Assembly: GCA_030019435.1 (NCBI GenBank) | Contig: JASEEV010000011.1 | Coordinates: 1 to 45,042 of the forward strand | Length of the DNA: 45,042 nt | Direction of reading: 5' to 3' | DNA from: Methanocellales archaeon | GTDB taxonomy: Archaea > Halobacteriota > UBA148 | Shown here: one piece after another, positions 1-7,224 of the stretch | Layout of the letters: every line of letters begins with the position of its first letter | Position numbering within the stretch: the first letter of the stretch is position 1 | Notes under the pieces: model-generated | The model's database searches: none | Told to the model about the DNA's origin: nothing | Seen by the model: only the letters and a program-made list of their open reading frames with translations | Position numbers and translations under genes: made by a program

Positions 1-218
1 TTAACTTGAACGCGATAGCCATCGGACTCGGCTTGGAGAACATCGAATATGAGCCGGAGCAGTTTCCTGGGTTGGTGTACAGAATTGACGAGCCGAACGT
101 GGTTGTACTGGTATTCGGGTCTGGCAAACTGGTGGTAACAGGGGGCAAAACATTATACGATTGCGAAAAGGGCGTGGAAGTGGTAAGACGCCAGATAGAG
201 AGTTTGGGGTTGCTCTAG
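1..218 (+). CDS. tbp: TATA-box-binding protein, C-terminal part (5' end outside window)
   Basis: General transcription factor that binds the archaeal TATA box and recruits TFB and RNA polymerase. Only about 71 C-terminal residues are present; the frame is open at the left edge. The stretch [20 protein letters not shown] followed by FPGLVYRI and [16 protein letters not shown] is the signature of the second TBP pseudo-repeat, and the protein ends with a short ESLGLL tail. The stop overlaps the stop region of the convergent nucleotidyltransferase gene by four bases. Family identity is very secure; the start and first repeat cannot be seen. Confidence 0.95.
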   Translation, partial: NLNAIAIGLGLENIEYEPEQFPGLVYRIDEPNVVVLVFGSGKLVVTGGKTLYDCEKGVEVVRRQIESLGLL

Positions 219-910
219 CCAATAACTCGCCGTCTGATCGCTGGGTCTCTTGATGCTATCTCGCTAAGAACTTTCTCAAAACTCTGATCCTCACCCAGAA
301 CATATTCCAGATAAACGCCTGTTCTTCCAGAAAGTGCCCTTCTCCTTAGAACCCGAATGCGTTCTTCAACGGTATCTTGGCATACGCCGATGACTTTTGC
401 GACATGCCCCAGCGATAATTCGCTGAGGGGGGTTTCAACATGTCCTTCTGGTACGGGCTCGATCAGCATCAAACGTTTGTCCACGCCAGCTGCCCTAGAA
501 TCAATTTCACCAAGCCCAAGGTAGCCGCCAAATCGATAGAACTCTGTCTCCCTCCTTAGAGGGCTGATAAGCGGAAACGTAACCGTTGTGTTTTCCCCTA
601 ACAGAATGTGCGCTTTCGGCAAATGACGTGGAGTTGCCTGCACGATCTTTCGCTGAAGCATGACATGCGGGCTCAGCGCAATTTCCATCCGAAATGACCG
701 AACCACTTGGGGAACGAATATGTCGATGTCGCTTGAGGCAGAGACGTCACCCCTTGCGATGCTGCCATGAACGATGCTTTCGATGTTCGCATCATCCAAT
801 GATATCATCACCCTTTTTGCTCTGTCCCGCAGTCGCTTTAGGAGATCCCATCTTTCTTGGTCGTAAACGACCATTTTACGAGATCCCATTTCCGCTGGCT
901 TTCTCCTCAT
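215..910 (-). CDS. Nucleotidyltransferase-fold protein with C-terminal helix-turn-helix-like region
   Basis: Predicted cytoplasmic nucleotidyltransferase of the MNT/pol-beta superfamily, 231 residues. The N-terminal part carries [18 protein letters not shown] (about residues 48-65), that is GS, RGD and the metal-binding DxD. Around residues 165-195 [16 protein letters not shown] reads like a helix-turn-helix. The substrate is unknown. The start is chosen at the ATG whose first base follows the cutA frame in an ATGA overlap with the cutA stop; a longer start seven codons upstream is less likely. It is co-transcribed downstream of cutA. It could be an archaeal orphan nucleotidyltransferase rather than the toxin-neutralising MntA type, since no HEPN partner gene is adjacent. 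Confidence 0.75.
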   Translation of the reverse strand: MRRKPAEMGSRKMVVYDQERWDLLKRLRDRAKRVMISLDDANIESIVHGSIARGDVSASSDIDIFVPQVVRSFRMEIALSPHVMLQRKIVQATPRHLPKAHILLGENTTVTFPLISPLRRETEFYRFGGYLGLGEIDSRAAGVDKRLMLIEPVPEGHVETPLSELSLGHVAKVIGVCQDTVEERIRVLRRRALSGRTGVYLEYVLGEDQSFEKVLSEIASRDPAIRRRVIG

Positions 911-1209
911 CTTACCTCTCTTTTGATCCAAGTCAAATAGTCCTCAGAGCCATCGATAACAAGCGAGATTATGCATGGAACATCATAGCTGTGCAATTCT
1001 TTTACACGCTGTTCTATTCTTTTGACGTTCTCAGTCGTCGTTTTAGCGAGTAGCACAACTTCTTCGGCTTCTTGCATACCATCCCAGTGATAGATCGATG
1101 TTATTGGAAATATGTTTGCGCACGCAACCAATCGCTCCTTGACCAATGTTCTCCCAATAAACTTGGCTTCGTCCAAACTGCTCGTAGTTATATATACCAC
1201 CGAGAACAA
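907..1209 (-). CDS. cutA: Divalent cation tolerance protein CutA
   Basis: Small trimeric CutA1-family protein of 100 residues, the normal family length. The segment SLDEAKFIGRTLVKERLVAC followed by ANIFPITSIYHWDG matches the family core (LVeerLaACvNi, then ySiYrWeG), and YDVPCIISLVI matches the C-terminal strand with YxVPeIi. CutA is historically linked to copper tolerance, but its real role in archaea is unsettled. The initiation codon appears to be TTG at 1209; an alternative GTG lies three codons in. A TATA-like TTTATATT on the minus strand near 1233-1241 would give a leaderless transcript starting close to the TTG. Confidence 0.88.
   Translation of the reverse strand: MFSVVYITTSSLDEAKFIGRTLVKERLVACANIFPITSIYHWDGMQEAEEVVLLAKTTTENVKRIEQRVKELHSYDVPCIISLVIDGSEDYLTWIKREVR
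1188..1196 (+). promoter_or_regulatory. Candidate TATA box for the site-2 protease pair
   Basis: TTATATATA lies about 52-60 bases before the start codon at 1248, inside the 5' end of the divergent cutA gene. It fits an archaeal box A with transcription starting near 1220. No start-site data are available. Confidence 0.4.
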
Positions 1210-1247
1210 TTTAAGTCACCAAATTCACATGGTAAAGGGCAATATAA

Positions 1248-2462
1248 ATGTATATTGATTTCTCATCACCATGGGTTCTCATTGCACTAGTGCTCATAGG
1301 ATGGAGCGTATTGATTGCCCTTCACAAGAGAGGACTGCTACCGCACAACTTAGAAGTTTCTGGTCCAATGTTGCTTTGGCGTACTGACCATGGGAAGGGT
1401 GCCATGGCATCCATAGCACACAAGTTCAGACCTTTTTGGAGAAGATTGGGCATACTATGCATTGGAGTCGCCACGGCGACGATGATTTTTACAGCAGTTC
1501 TGATGGTCACGCAGGCGATCTTGATCGTTAGATACCCTCAGCTCATCCAAGAGACTGGTGCGAGGGAGGCGATCATTTTTCCAGGACTGGCGCTCCCCAT
1601 CACATATGGACTGGTTGCGCTCATCATCGCTATAATAGTCCATGAGTTCTCGCATGGGATATTGTCAGAGGCAGAGGACATTAAGATAAAGTCACTGGGA
1701 CTTGCTGTCCTTGCAATCATACCTGCAGCGTTTGTGGAGCCGGATGAAGAAGAAGTCAAGAACGCAACAGCAAAATCAAGGATGAAGATGTTCTCTGCGG
1801 GACCGACGGCAAACATCCTGGTGTTCATGATATCACTCTTGGTGTTCACTTATATGCTACTACCATTTTTCGCACCAAGTGCAGAAGGAGTTGGTATAGC
1901 AGAGATCATCGAAGGATTTCCTGCCAAAGAGGCGGGCATGACAAAGGGTGAGATAATCACCCATGTCGATGAGATAAGAGTGAAGGGCATCGAAGACTTT
2001 CAAGAAGAAATGATGAAACACAGACCAGGCGAGGTTATTAGTATACAAACGAATAAGGGTGTATATACAATAGAGCTTAGAAGTAATCCCGATGTGCCTA
2101 GCAAGGCGTTCTCGGGGGTTCGCCTTTTTCCTGTTACCGAATACTATGATGGCCTGAGGCATCCCATAGCATTGATCATACCGCAAGTTGGAGCCATGTT
2201 GCCGCTGCTTGGTTTTTATGCACCACATGATGTTATGCTCACGGTCTTACAACTCGTATTTTGGATCGGTCTTGCCAACTTCTGGTTGGGCGCGATAAAT
2301 CTGTTACCAGCAAAGCCGTTTGATGGTGGTAGATTGATGGAAGAATATGTAAGAGCTGTAGCCAAAAGAGATGTAGAGCGGATTTCAAATGTCATCAGTG
2401 CATTGTTCATTTCATTGTACGTGGGCTCATTCCTAGCAATCGTCCTATATGGAGGATTCTGA
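1248..2462 (+). CDS. Site-2-protease-family (M50) membrane metalloprotease with PDZ domain
   Basis: Intramembrane zinc metalloprotease of 404 residues that cleaves substrates within the membrane. Hydrophobic segments occur near residues 8-27, 66-95, 117-137 and 190-208, plus several at the C-terminus. The zinc motif HEFSH is at residues 132-136 with Glu133 present, and the third ligand lies in NLLPAKPFDGGR (Asp359). A PDZ-like domain (about 215-285, IAEIIEGFPAKEAGMTKGE) separates the two halves of the active site. The gene overlaps the following paralogue by one base (TGATG), so the two are probably translated together. The substrate is unknown; in archaea such proteases may control membrane-bound regulators. 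Confidence 0.88.
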   Translation: MYIDFSSPWVLIALVLIGWSVLIALHKRGLLPHNLEVSGPMLLWRTDHGKGAMASIAHKFRPFWRRLGILCIGVATATMIFTAVLMVTQAILIVRYPQLIQETGAREAIIFPGLALPITYGLVALIIAIIVHEFSHGILSEAEDIKIKSLGLAVLAIIPAAFVEPDEEEVKNATAKSRMKMFSAGPTANILVFMISLLVFTYMLLPFFAPSAEGVGIAEIIEGFPAKEAGMTKGEIITHVDEIRVKGIEDFQEEMMKHRPGEVISIQTNKGVYTIELRSNPDVPSKAFSGVRLFPVTEYYDGLRHPIALIIPQVGAMLPLLGFYAPHDVMLTVLQLVFWIGLANFWLGAINLLPAKPFDGGRLMEEYVRAVAKRDVERISNVISALFISLYVGSFLAIVLYGGF

Positions 2463-4024
2463 TGAATCTTACAATCATTGCGCTGATGCTTCTGGGAGCG
2501 TACTGGATCGTCATCGCATTGCTCGATAAAGTTGGCATGTTAGAACGACACGATATCAGCCGATGCTACGATATAGTGCTGATGATTCGCACAAAAAGAG
2601 GACATAAACTGTTGGATAAATTATCGCGTCCTAGAAAATTCTGGAGGGGTTTTGCAAGTGCTGGCATTGCCATTATGCTAGCAGGTTTGCTCCTCCTATT
2701 CATGATAATTTGGTACCTAGACTACGTCGTGGCAGTTCACGCCCTAAGATACCCCCTTTTGCTTCGCGGCATGTTCAGCTTGGATTTTTTGCACATCTGG
2801 GCTTATCTCGGGCTGATCGTTGCGATGGTCGCTCATAGTTATGCACATGCAATCCTAGCAAGAGTAGAGGGAGTCAGGGTCAAGGCAACGAGTTTGCTTT
2901 TTGCAATAGTGCCATTGGGCATATCGTCGGAATTATGCTTGGATAAAGTTGCAACCCTGAGTAAAATTCGCATCTTAGCAGGAGGGGTTATGGCCAACTT
3001 TATGATTGCGCTCATCGCGTTTACGCTCTTTTTTGCCGTACTAAGTGCGATGTCGCCAATAGGCAACGTGATGGTCACAGATGTAATGAACGGATCTGCG
3101 GCAGATCATGCTGGAATTAGGAGGGAGATGGTCATTACCCAGCTGAACGATGTAAAAATCGAGAATGCACATGGTATCTATGCCTTCATACACTCTGTCA
3201 GATATGGTGATACGATCACAATACATGTCGTGGATGGTAAAAACGAAAGGACATTTGATGTGAGGGCATCTAGGGTAAAAGGTCTGGAGATCGTAGACGT
3301 GCTCGAGGGATATCCCGCAGCCGATGCTGGCATTAGAGCAGGGATGAGGATCGTCAAGATAAATGTCATGCCTGCCACCACCGTCGATCTCTTCATGAAA
3401 TCCATGAATGCCACATACCCTGGTCAGAATATCAGCGTGCATGTCATTGCCGATGGGGTAGAGAGGATTTTTAACGTGACATTGGCAGAGCCGCCACATG
3501 AGTTTATGGGCAAAGGTTGGCTCGGCGTTATGGTGATGAGCAAGCCGCTCGAAGTCCTTGGCATCGAGGTCGAGGAATATCCTGCTAGCAGTACGTTACA
3601 CTTTCTACAAACTATGCCAACAATGCTGAATAGACCAATGGGGTGGATCACTCTGATCACACTGCCATTTATGGGGCTGACAGGACCGAGATTCGACGGG
3701 TTCACTGGACTACTCATACAATTCTACCAACCAGTTGGGTGGGCGTTACCTCTAGGAAACGGAATCTTTTGGATCGCGAATTCATTGTTCTGGATAGGAT
3801 ATATCAGCTTTTGCGTGGGAGCGCTCAATTGTCTGCCAGTCGCGCCGCTAGATGGAAAACACGTATTTCGCGATATAGCCCTCTCTGGAGCGGGACTGAT
3901 CACCAAAGATAAAGAAAGACAAGAAAGGATGTCAAATGCAGCTGTCCATGCGCTGGCGTTGCTCCTATTTGCATCGATTGTCTTCTTGTTCATAGCACCG
4001 TACTTAGTGCATTTACATAGGTGA
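2462..4024 (+). CDS. Site-2-protease-like membrane protein with degenerate zinc motif and two PDZ-like domains
   Basis: A 520-residue paralogue of the preceding protease. The expected HExxH is HSYAH at residues 125-129: both His remain but the catalytic Glu is Ser126. The distal motif NCLPVAPLDGKHVF keeps its Asp (about residue 464). Two PDZ-like units can be read (VMNGSAADHAGI near 207 and VLEGYPAADAGI near 280). Membrane segments flank the motifs as in the active enzyme. Without the general-base Glu it should be catalytically weak or dead, so a substrate-presenting or regulatory partner of the upstream protease is the likeliest role (inference). Start codon overlaps the previous stop by one base. 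Confidence 0.8.
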   Translation: MNLTIIALMLLGAYWIVIALLDKVGMLERHDISRCYDIVLMIRTKRGHKLLDKLSRPRKFWRGFASAGIAIMLAGLLLLFMIIWYLDYVVAVHALRYPLLLRGMFSLDFLHIWAYLGLIVAMVAHSYAHAILARVEGVRVKATSLLFAIVPLGISSELCLDKVATLSKIRILAGGVMANFMIALIAFTLFFAVLSAMSPIGNVMVTDVMNGSAADHAGIRREMVITQLNDVKIENAHGIYAFIHSVRYGDTITIHVVDGKNERTFDVRASRVKGLEIVDVLEGYPAADAGIRAGMRIVKINVMPATTVDLFMKSMNATYPGQNISVHVIADGVERIFNVTLAEPPHEFMGKGWLGVMVMSKPLEVLGIEVEEYPASSTLHFLQTMPTMLNRPMGWITLITLPFMGLTGPRFDGFTGLLIQFYQPVGWALPLGNGIFWIANSLFWIGYISFCVGALNCLPVAPLDGKHVFRDIALSGAGLITKDKERQERMSNAAVHALALLLFASIVFLFIAPYLVHLHR

Positions 4025-4077
4025 GTAGAAGAGGCTTCATTGGCACATAGCCCATTTGCTGGAAAATTGTCACTGCG

Positions 4078-4785
4078 TCAGCCATCTGTTCTTCGCGAGA
4101 GGCTTCGAAATTCTAAAAAGTTTTCATATGCTTCTACGATCTCGCTCCCCTCAAGGAAAACGAGATCGTGATTCTTTGCATATAATTTTGCATCCCTTTT
4201 TGATAGTGCCTTGCCAGTGTTCTCATCCAGCATCTCGCACATGACCATCGCTGGCGTGATATTTGCCAGCTCTGCAAGAGCGATCGATAATTCTGTCTGC
4301 CCTTTTCTCTCGTTGAGCAGATTGCCGGCTGCCCTTAGCAGAGGGACATGCCCAGGTGAGCGGAATTCCTTGCCAAAATCGACTGGTGCACCGTTCAATG
4401 AGGATTGCACCGCCTTGCTAATCTCGTTAATCGTTAAGGCTCTATCAATATCGGTGATTCCTGTGAAAGTGTTTCTATGATTGACCCAAAGCGAGAATGA
4501 GGAGCTTATATCATAGGGTATATCACCTGGCTTCTCAACTACTTCAGCAAGCTCATTTGCATGCTTTAACAGATCGGACATAAATGGCAATCCAAGCCGT
4601 TGTGCCGCCAGTGGATGTATTGCTACGCATATCAGTCCGCCAGCATCTCTACGCATCAGGGCAACGTGCTTTGGGGTCACAGCATGTGCTGGCATTATAA
4701 TATCGGTCTCACCCTCTCGATCGTCAGAATCATATATTAAGACCATATTGCCCTTCTTTATGGATTCTGTTGCTCTGTAAATCAT
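4078..4785 (-). CDS. ribB: 3,4-dihydroxy-2-butanone 4-phosphate synthase
   Basis: Makes the four-carbon precursor of riboflavin from ribulose 5-phosphate, releasing formate; needs Mg2+. Length 235 residues, normal for archaeal stand-alone RibB. The acidic metal loop is DSDDREGETD (residues 19-28), followed by MRRDAGGLICVAI, the dihydroxybutanone signature HRNTFTGITDIDRALTI and FRSPGHVPLLRAA with the second conserved His. No GTP cyclohydrolase II domain is attached. It overlaps the upstream riboflavin kinase gene by four bases (ATGA), making a ribK-ribB operon, so the first and last steps of FMN synthesis are co-expressed. Confidence 0.95.
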   Translation of the reverse strand: MIYRATESIKKGNMVLIYDSDDREGETDIIMPAHAVTPKHVALMRRDAGGLICVAIHPLAAQRLGLPFMSDLLKHANELAEVVEKPGDIPYDISSSFSLWVNHRNTFTGITDIDRALTINEISKAVQSSLNGAPVDFGKEFRSPGHVPLLRAAGNLLNERKGQTELSIALAELANITPAMVMCEMLDENTGKALSKRDAKLYAKNHDLVFLEGSEIVEAYENFLEFRSLSRRTDG

Positions 4786-5438
4786 AGTATGATCCTCACG
4801 CTAAGCACATCACCGTTCTTTATTCCCAACGCCTTTCTCAGATTTTTTGATGTGATTACTTCCAGCACGCCGTCTGGATAATGTGATCGATCTGGAATGA
4901 TGACAGCGCCTTTTATCTTGCCGATGGTGGCGTGGAAGCATCTGCCCCCACCGAACGTTCTCTTTTCAGAGGAAAAACCATGTATTGGGATGCCACCACT
5001 TTCATCTAGCCTTTTCCTAAGAACAGCGCTCTGGTCGGTTAACATCAGATTTAATGTGCCAGGATAGGGGGTGAAGCCAAGCTTGCTTTCAAATTGGGTT
5101 TTATATCCCTCCAGCGACATGTAGTATTGACCCTCCCCAAGACCAGTGATCACCTTGCCATGAAGTTCAATTTCGTTCTCAGAAGGTTCAAAAATCTTTT
5201 GATATTCGTAATATTCATTTCTCAATACATCTTTGCCGCTCTGGGTTATGCTCACAAGCTGTCCTTCTGGGACGATGACCCTAGAGATCAATTCCTCTCG
5301 CTCAAGGGCTTGCAACCGCCGCGATGCGGTTTGGGGACTCGATGAGATATGCTGAGCGAAATCAGACGAAGATATCAGGATTTGTTCTCGGGTGGCACCT
5401 AGCAATGCCAGCTTCTTAAGCGCACCAATGTCAGCCAT
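4782..5438 (-). CDS. ribK: CTP-dependent riboflavin kinase fused to N-terminal HTH regulator domain
   Basis: Archaeal riboflavin kinase that phosphorylates riboflavin to FMN with CTP. Of 218 residues, about 1-80 form a winged helix (SSDFAQHISSSPQTASRRLQ is the recognition region) and about 90-218 the RibK domain: GLGEGQYYMSLEGY, LGFTPYPGTLNLML (substrate loop) and GGRCFHATI. HTH-RibK fusions are thought to act also as transcriptional regulators of riboflavin genes in euryarchaea, so this protein may autoregulate the operon. A 10-bp palindrome TCAATATTGA at 5466-5475, 28 bases upstream of the start, is a possible operator (inference). It overlaps ribB by ATGA. Confidence 0.93.
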   Translation of the reverse strand: MADIGALKKLALLGATREQILISSSDFAQHISSSPQTASRRLQALEREELISRVIVPEGQLVSITQSGKDVLRNEYYEYQKIFEPSENEIELHGKVITGLGEGQYYMSLEGYKTQFESKLGFTPYPGTLNLMLTDQSAVLRKRLDESGGIPIHGFSSEKRTFGGGRCFHATIGKIKGAVIIPDRSHYPDGVLEVITSKNLRKALGIKNGDVLSVRIIL

Positions 5439-5487
5439 ACTCTATCCTCAATTTTGGTTTGCGTATCAATATTGAATAGGCATGGCT

Positions 5488-6150
5488 TTAAAGTTTGCGT
5501 TTTATCTCACCCACATAATTATGCGCAACTAGGATCGGCTCTGGAAGCTTGTGTCCGCGCAAGCAATGTCTTACGATCTTGATCGTTGTACGCAAGGAGA
5601 CCTTATGCCCTGGAGCGATGACGATTGGCTTAGAGCCTTTTTTTGACAGGAGCGATGCACCAACATATTGGCCATCCAATAGGATGAAATTATACTCCCC
5701 TACGCTTGTTGGCTCCTTCACCATACCACATAACAACTTCTTTGCAACGCCTATCGTTGCTATATCTAGCGCTACGCCAATGCACGTTGCAAGACCGGCC
5801 TTGCGTGGATGATTGATGCCACACCCATCGATCATTAGTAAGTCTGGTCTCGTCTTCAGGGAGCGAAACGCACTGAGGATCGCAGGACCTTCCCTGAACG
5901 AAAGAAAAGTGGGGATATATGGAAAATCGACTTCTTCGACGGAGCACGTTTTCTCCATAACATCCATGGTATCATAGTCTAGGACGACGATTCCAGAGAT
6001 GATTTCGTCACCAAGGAATGCTTGATCCACTCCAGCGATTGTTTTCAGCTCTCCAAACTGATCCTCTACCAATGCACATGATGCGACCATTTCTTGTGCC
6101 TTGATCAACACCCAGCTATCGTGTTCAGATGGAAAAATATCTCTTTTCAT
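5488..6150 (-). CDS. nfi: Endonuclease V
   Basis: DNA repair nuclease that nicks one base 3' of deoxyinosine (deaminated adenine). Length 220 residues, normal. Recognisable motifs are IAGVDQAF (first catalytic Asp), the wedge motif YIPTFLSFRE, DGCGINHPRKAGLA (second acidic residue and His), and VAPGHKVSLRTTIKIV near the C-terminus. The start overlaps the stop of the upstream ArsR-family regulator by four bases, so it is read from the same messenger although repair has no obvious link to metal resistance. Confidence 0.93.
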   Translation of the reverse strand: MKRDIFPSEHDSWVLIKAQEMVASCALVEDQFGELKTIAGVDQAFLGDEIISGIVVLDYDTMDVMEKTCSVEEVDFPYIPTFLSFREGPAILSAFRSLKTRPDLLMIDGCGINHPRKAGLATCIGVALDIATIGVAKKLLCGMVKEPTSVGEYNFILLDGQYVGASLLSKKGSKPIVIAPGHKVSLRTTIKIVRHCLRGHKLPEPILVAHNYVGEIKRKL

Positions 6151-6488
6151 TTCATATGCTCAATGCTTTTCAGCACCTTTTTACCTTTATCAGTCAGATG
6201 ATAGATCAGAAAGTTGCCATCACGCTCAGAATCAACTAGATCAGCATCTTTCAGCAGTTTTAGATGATATGAGAGCACTGAGTACTGATAGCCCGTGATC
6301 TCAACGAGAATGCAAACACACAGATCATCGATCTCCAATGCTTTGAGAATATGTAATCTGATCGGGTCTGATAATATCTTGAGAACGGATGTTATGTTTC
6401 TAACATCTTCGCTCATTGACTCTCTGACTTTTTTTAATGTCGCAGGGGGGACATCAGGAGGGCACATGGACACTTCTTTTGTTGACAT
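6147..6488 (-). CDS. ArsR-family metal(loid)-responsive repressor
   Basis: Winged-helix repressor of 113 residues. The core LKILSDPIRLHILKALEIDD leads directly to LCVCILVEITG: this CVC in the first DNA-binding helix region matches the ELCVCxL metalloid-binding box of ArsR/SmtB proteins. Downstream, YQYSVLSYHLKLLKDADLV is the recognition helix. It lies at the distal end of a minus-strand run that starts with an ArsP-like permease, and probably represses that run through the palindromes near 8274-8331. An N-terminal extension of about 35 residues with one Cys is less usual. The inducer (arsenite, organoarsenical, other soft metal) cannot be read from sequence. Confidence 0.85.
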   Translation of the reverse strand: MSTKEVSMCPPDVPPATLKKVRESMSEDVRNITSVLKILSDPIRLHILKALEIDDLCVCILVEITGYQYSVLSYHLKLLKDADLVDSERDGNFLIYHLTDKGKKVLKSIEHMK

Positions 6489-6535
6489 TTACATTCAATC
6501 CTCGGTATTCTGCTTATTTAGTTATATTGTTTGTT

Positions 6536-6640
6536 TCATTTCTTAATCACTAAAACAGGTGTTGGCGCCCTTCTTACGACATCTTCTGTTGTACTACCTA
6601 TAAGTAATTCTTCAATGATGCTTTTTCCACGCACTCCCAT
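6536..6640 (-). pseudogene. Universal stress protein C-terminal fragment
   Basis: A 34-codon reading frame with the C-terminal third of a UspA-family protein: MGVRGKSIIEELLIGST contains the complete ATP-loop pattern G-2x-G-9x-G-(S/T), followed by RRAPTPVLVIKK, the usual last strand. The first ~100 residues of a Usp are absent; in the same frame a few more codons (WLVLWL) extend upstream before similarity ends. The ATG overlaps the stop of the upstream zinc-finger gene as TAATG, so the fragment could still be translated. Most likely a decayed usp gene cut by a deletion when the zinc-finger gene was placed here; a functional micro-protein is the alternative. Confidence 0.6.
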
Positions 6641-6798
6641 TAACCACAACACGAGCCACTCGAGCCACTTGGAACGATCTTGCTATACTCGTTTCTCCAG
6701 CAATCACTACAAAGCCAGACTCCACCCAGGTCCCTGTGTCTAGCAAAGAGTAGGCTGACATCTTCACCACCTTTGCCACAAACCCCACATTTACCCAT
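6640..6798 (-). CDS. Small zinc-finger protein (52 aa)
   Basis: Short gene with start ATG at 6798 preceded by the ribosome site GAGGTG (from GAATGAGGTGAA). The protein opens with MGKCGVCGKGGED, a CxxC knuckle, has WLCSDCWRN as the second knuckle, and ends in GSSGSCCG with a terminal Cys pair. Four Cys spaced CxxC-22-CxxC should bind one zinc; the CCG tail could bind a soft metal. It follows the thioredoxin-like gene by six bases and its stop overlaps the next ATG. No known function; in context it may be a metal chaperone or sensor of the permease operon (inference). Confidence 0.6.
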   Translation of the reverse strand: MGKCGVCGKGGEDVSLLFARHRDLGGVWLCSDCWRNEYSKIVPSGSSGSCCG

Positions 6799-6804
6799 TT
6801 CACC

Positions 6805-7038
6805 TCATTCCTGCAACCACTCTTTGATCTCTTCTGCGCTTGGAATTCTGCCCTGACACTTGATCTCGTTGTCTATGATGAGCGCGGGAGTCATCATGAT
6901 ACCATATTCCATCATCTTGGCGAAGTCGCTGACCTTCTCCACATCTGCATCGATTCCTAATTCCTTCAACGCTTCTTTCACATTTCTCTTTACCATCTCA
7001 CATCTTGGGCATCCCGGGCCTAATACCTCTATTTTCAT
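6805..7038 (-). CDS. Thioredoxin-like small redox protein
   Basis: A 77-residue thioredoxin-fold protein of the glutaredoxin-like TM0996/MTH895 type. The redox centre is GPGCPRCEMV (Cys10 and Cys13), near the N-terminus as expected; MTPALIIDNEIKCQGRIPS holds the cis-Pro region and a third Cys, and EEIKEWLQE ends the final helix. The start is the ATG at 7038 with ribosome site GGAGGTGAGGAA that overlaps the upstream gene's stop. Proteins of this type commonly sit next to ArsP-like permeases and ArsR regulators, which fits a role in reducing metal-bound thiols or delivering substrate. Confidence 0.85.
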   Translation of the reverse strand: MKIEVLGPGCPRCEMVKRNVKEALKELGIDADVEKVSDFAKMMEYGIMMTPALIIDNEIKCQGRIPSAEEIKEWLQE

Positions 7039-7042
7039 TTCC

Positions 7043-7213
7043 TCACCTCCAGTACTTTGCATTACACTCTGGACATATATGCAAGATCTTGTATGAACAA
7101 CAAGTCCCTATCTCGTGCGCGATTGCACAGGCATTGCAGAGCGACTCCATACATATTCCACAGACGGTCTCGGTGTCTTTCCCACAGACCTTACATTTCC
7201 TTTTTTCAGTCAC
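7043..7213 (-). CDS. Small cysteine-rich zinc-binding protein (56 aa)
   Basis: GTG-started frame preceded by GAGGTGATAAAG, beginning 11 bases after the permease stop. The protein has ten Cys and one His: KCKVCGK, VCGICMESLCNAC, HEIGTCCS and HICPECNAKYW, giving paired knuckles for two zinc ions in a cross-brace-like arrangement. It ends four bases before the thioredoxin-like gene, so it is embedded in the same operon. The family is not recognised; the order permease, cysteine-rich protein, thioredoxin-like protein suggests metal handling. Confidence 0.65.
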   Translation of the reverse strand: MTEKRKCKVCGKDTETVCGICMESLCNACAIAHEIGTCCSYKILHICPECNAKYWR

Positions 7214-7224
7214 CTTTATCACCT

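Noticed and set aside
6612-6803. Minus-strand frame of 63 codons beginning MKWVNVGFVAKVV
   Set aside because: It is the out-of-frame shadow of the zinc-finger gene at 6640-6798, which has paired Cys knuckles and a ribosome site.
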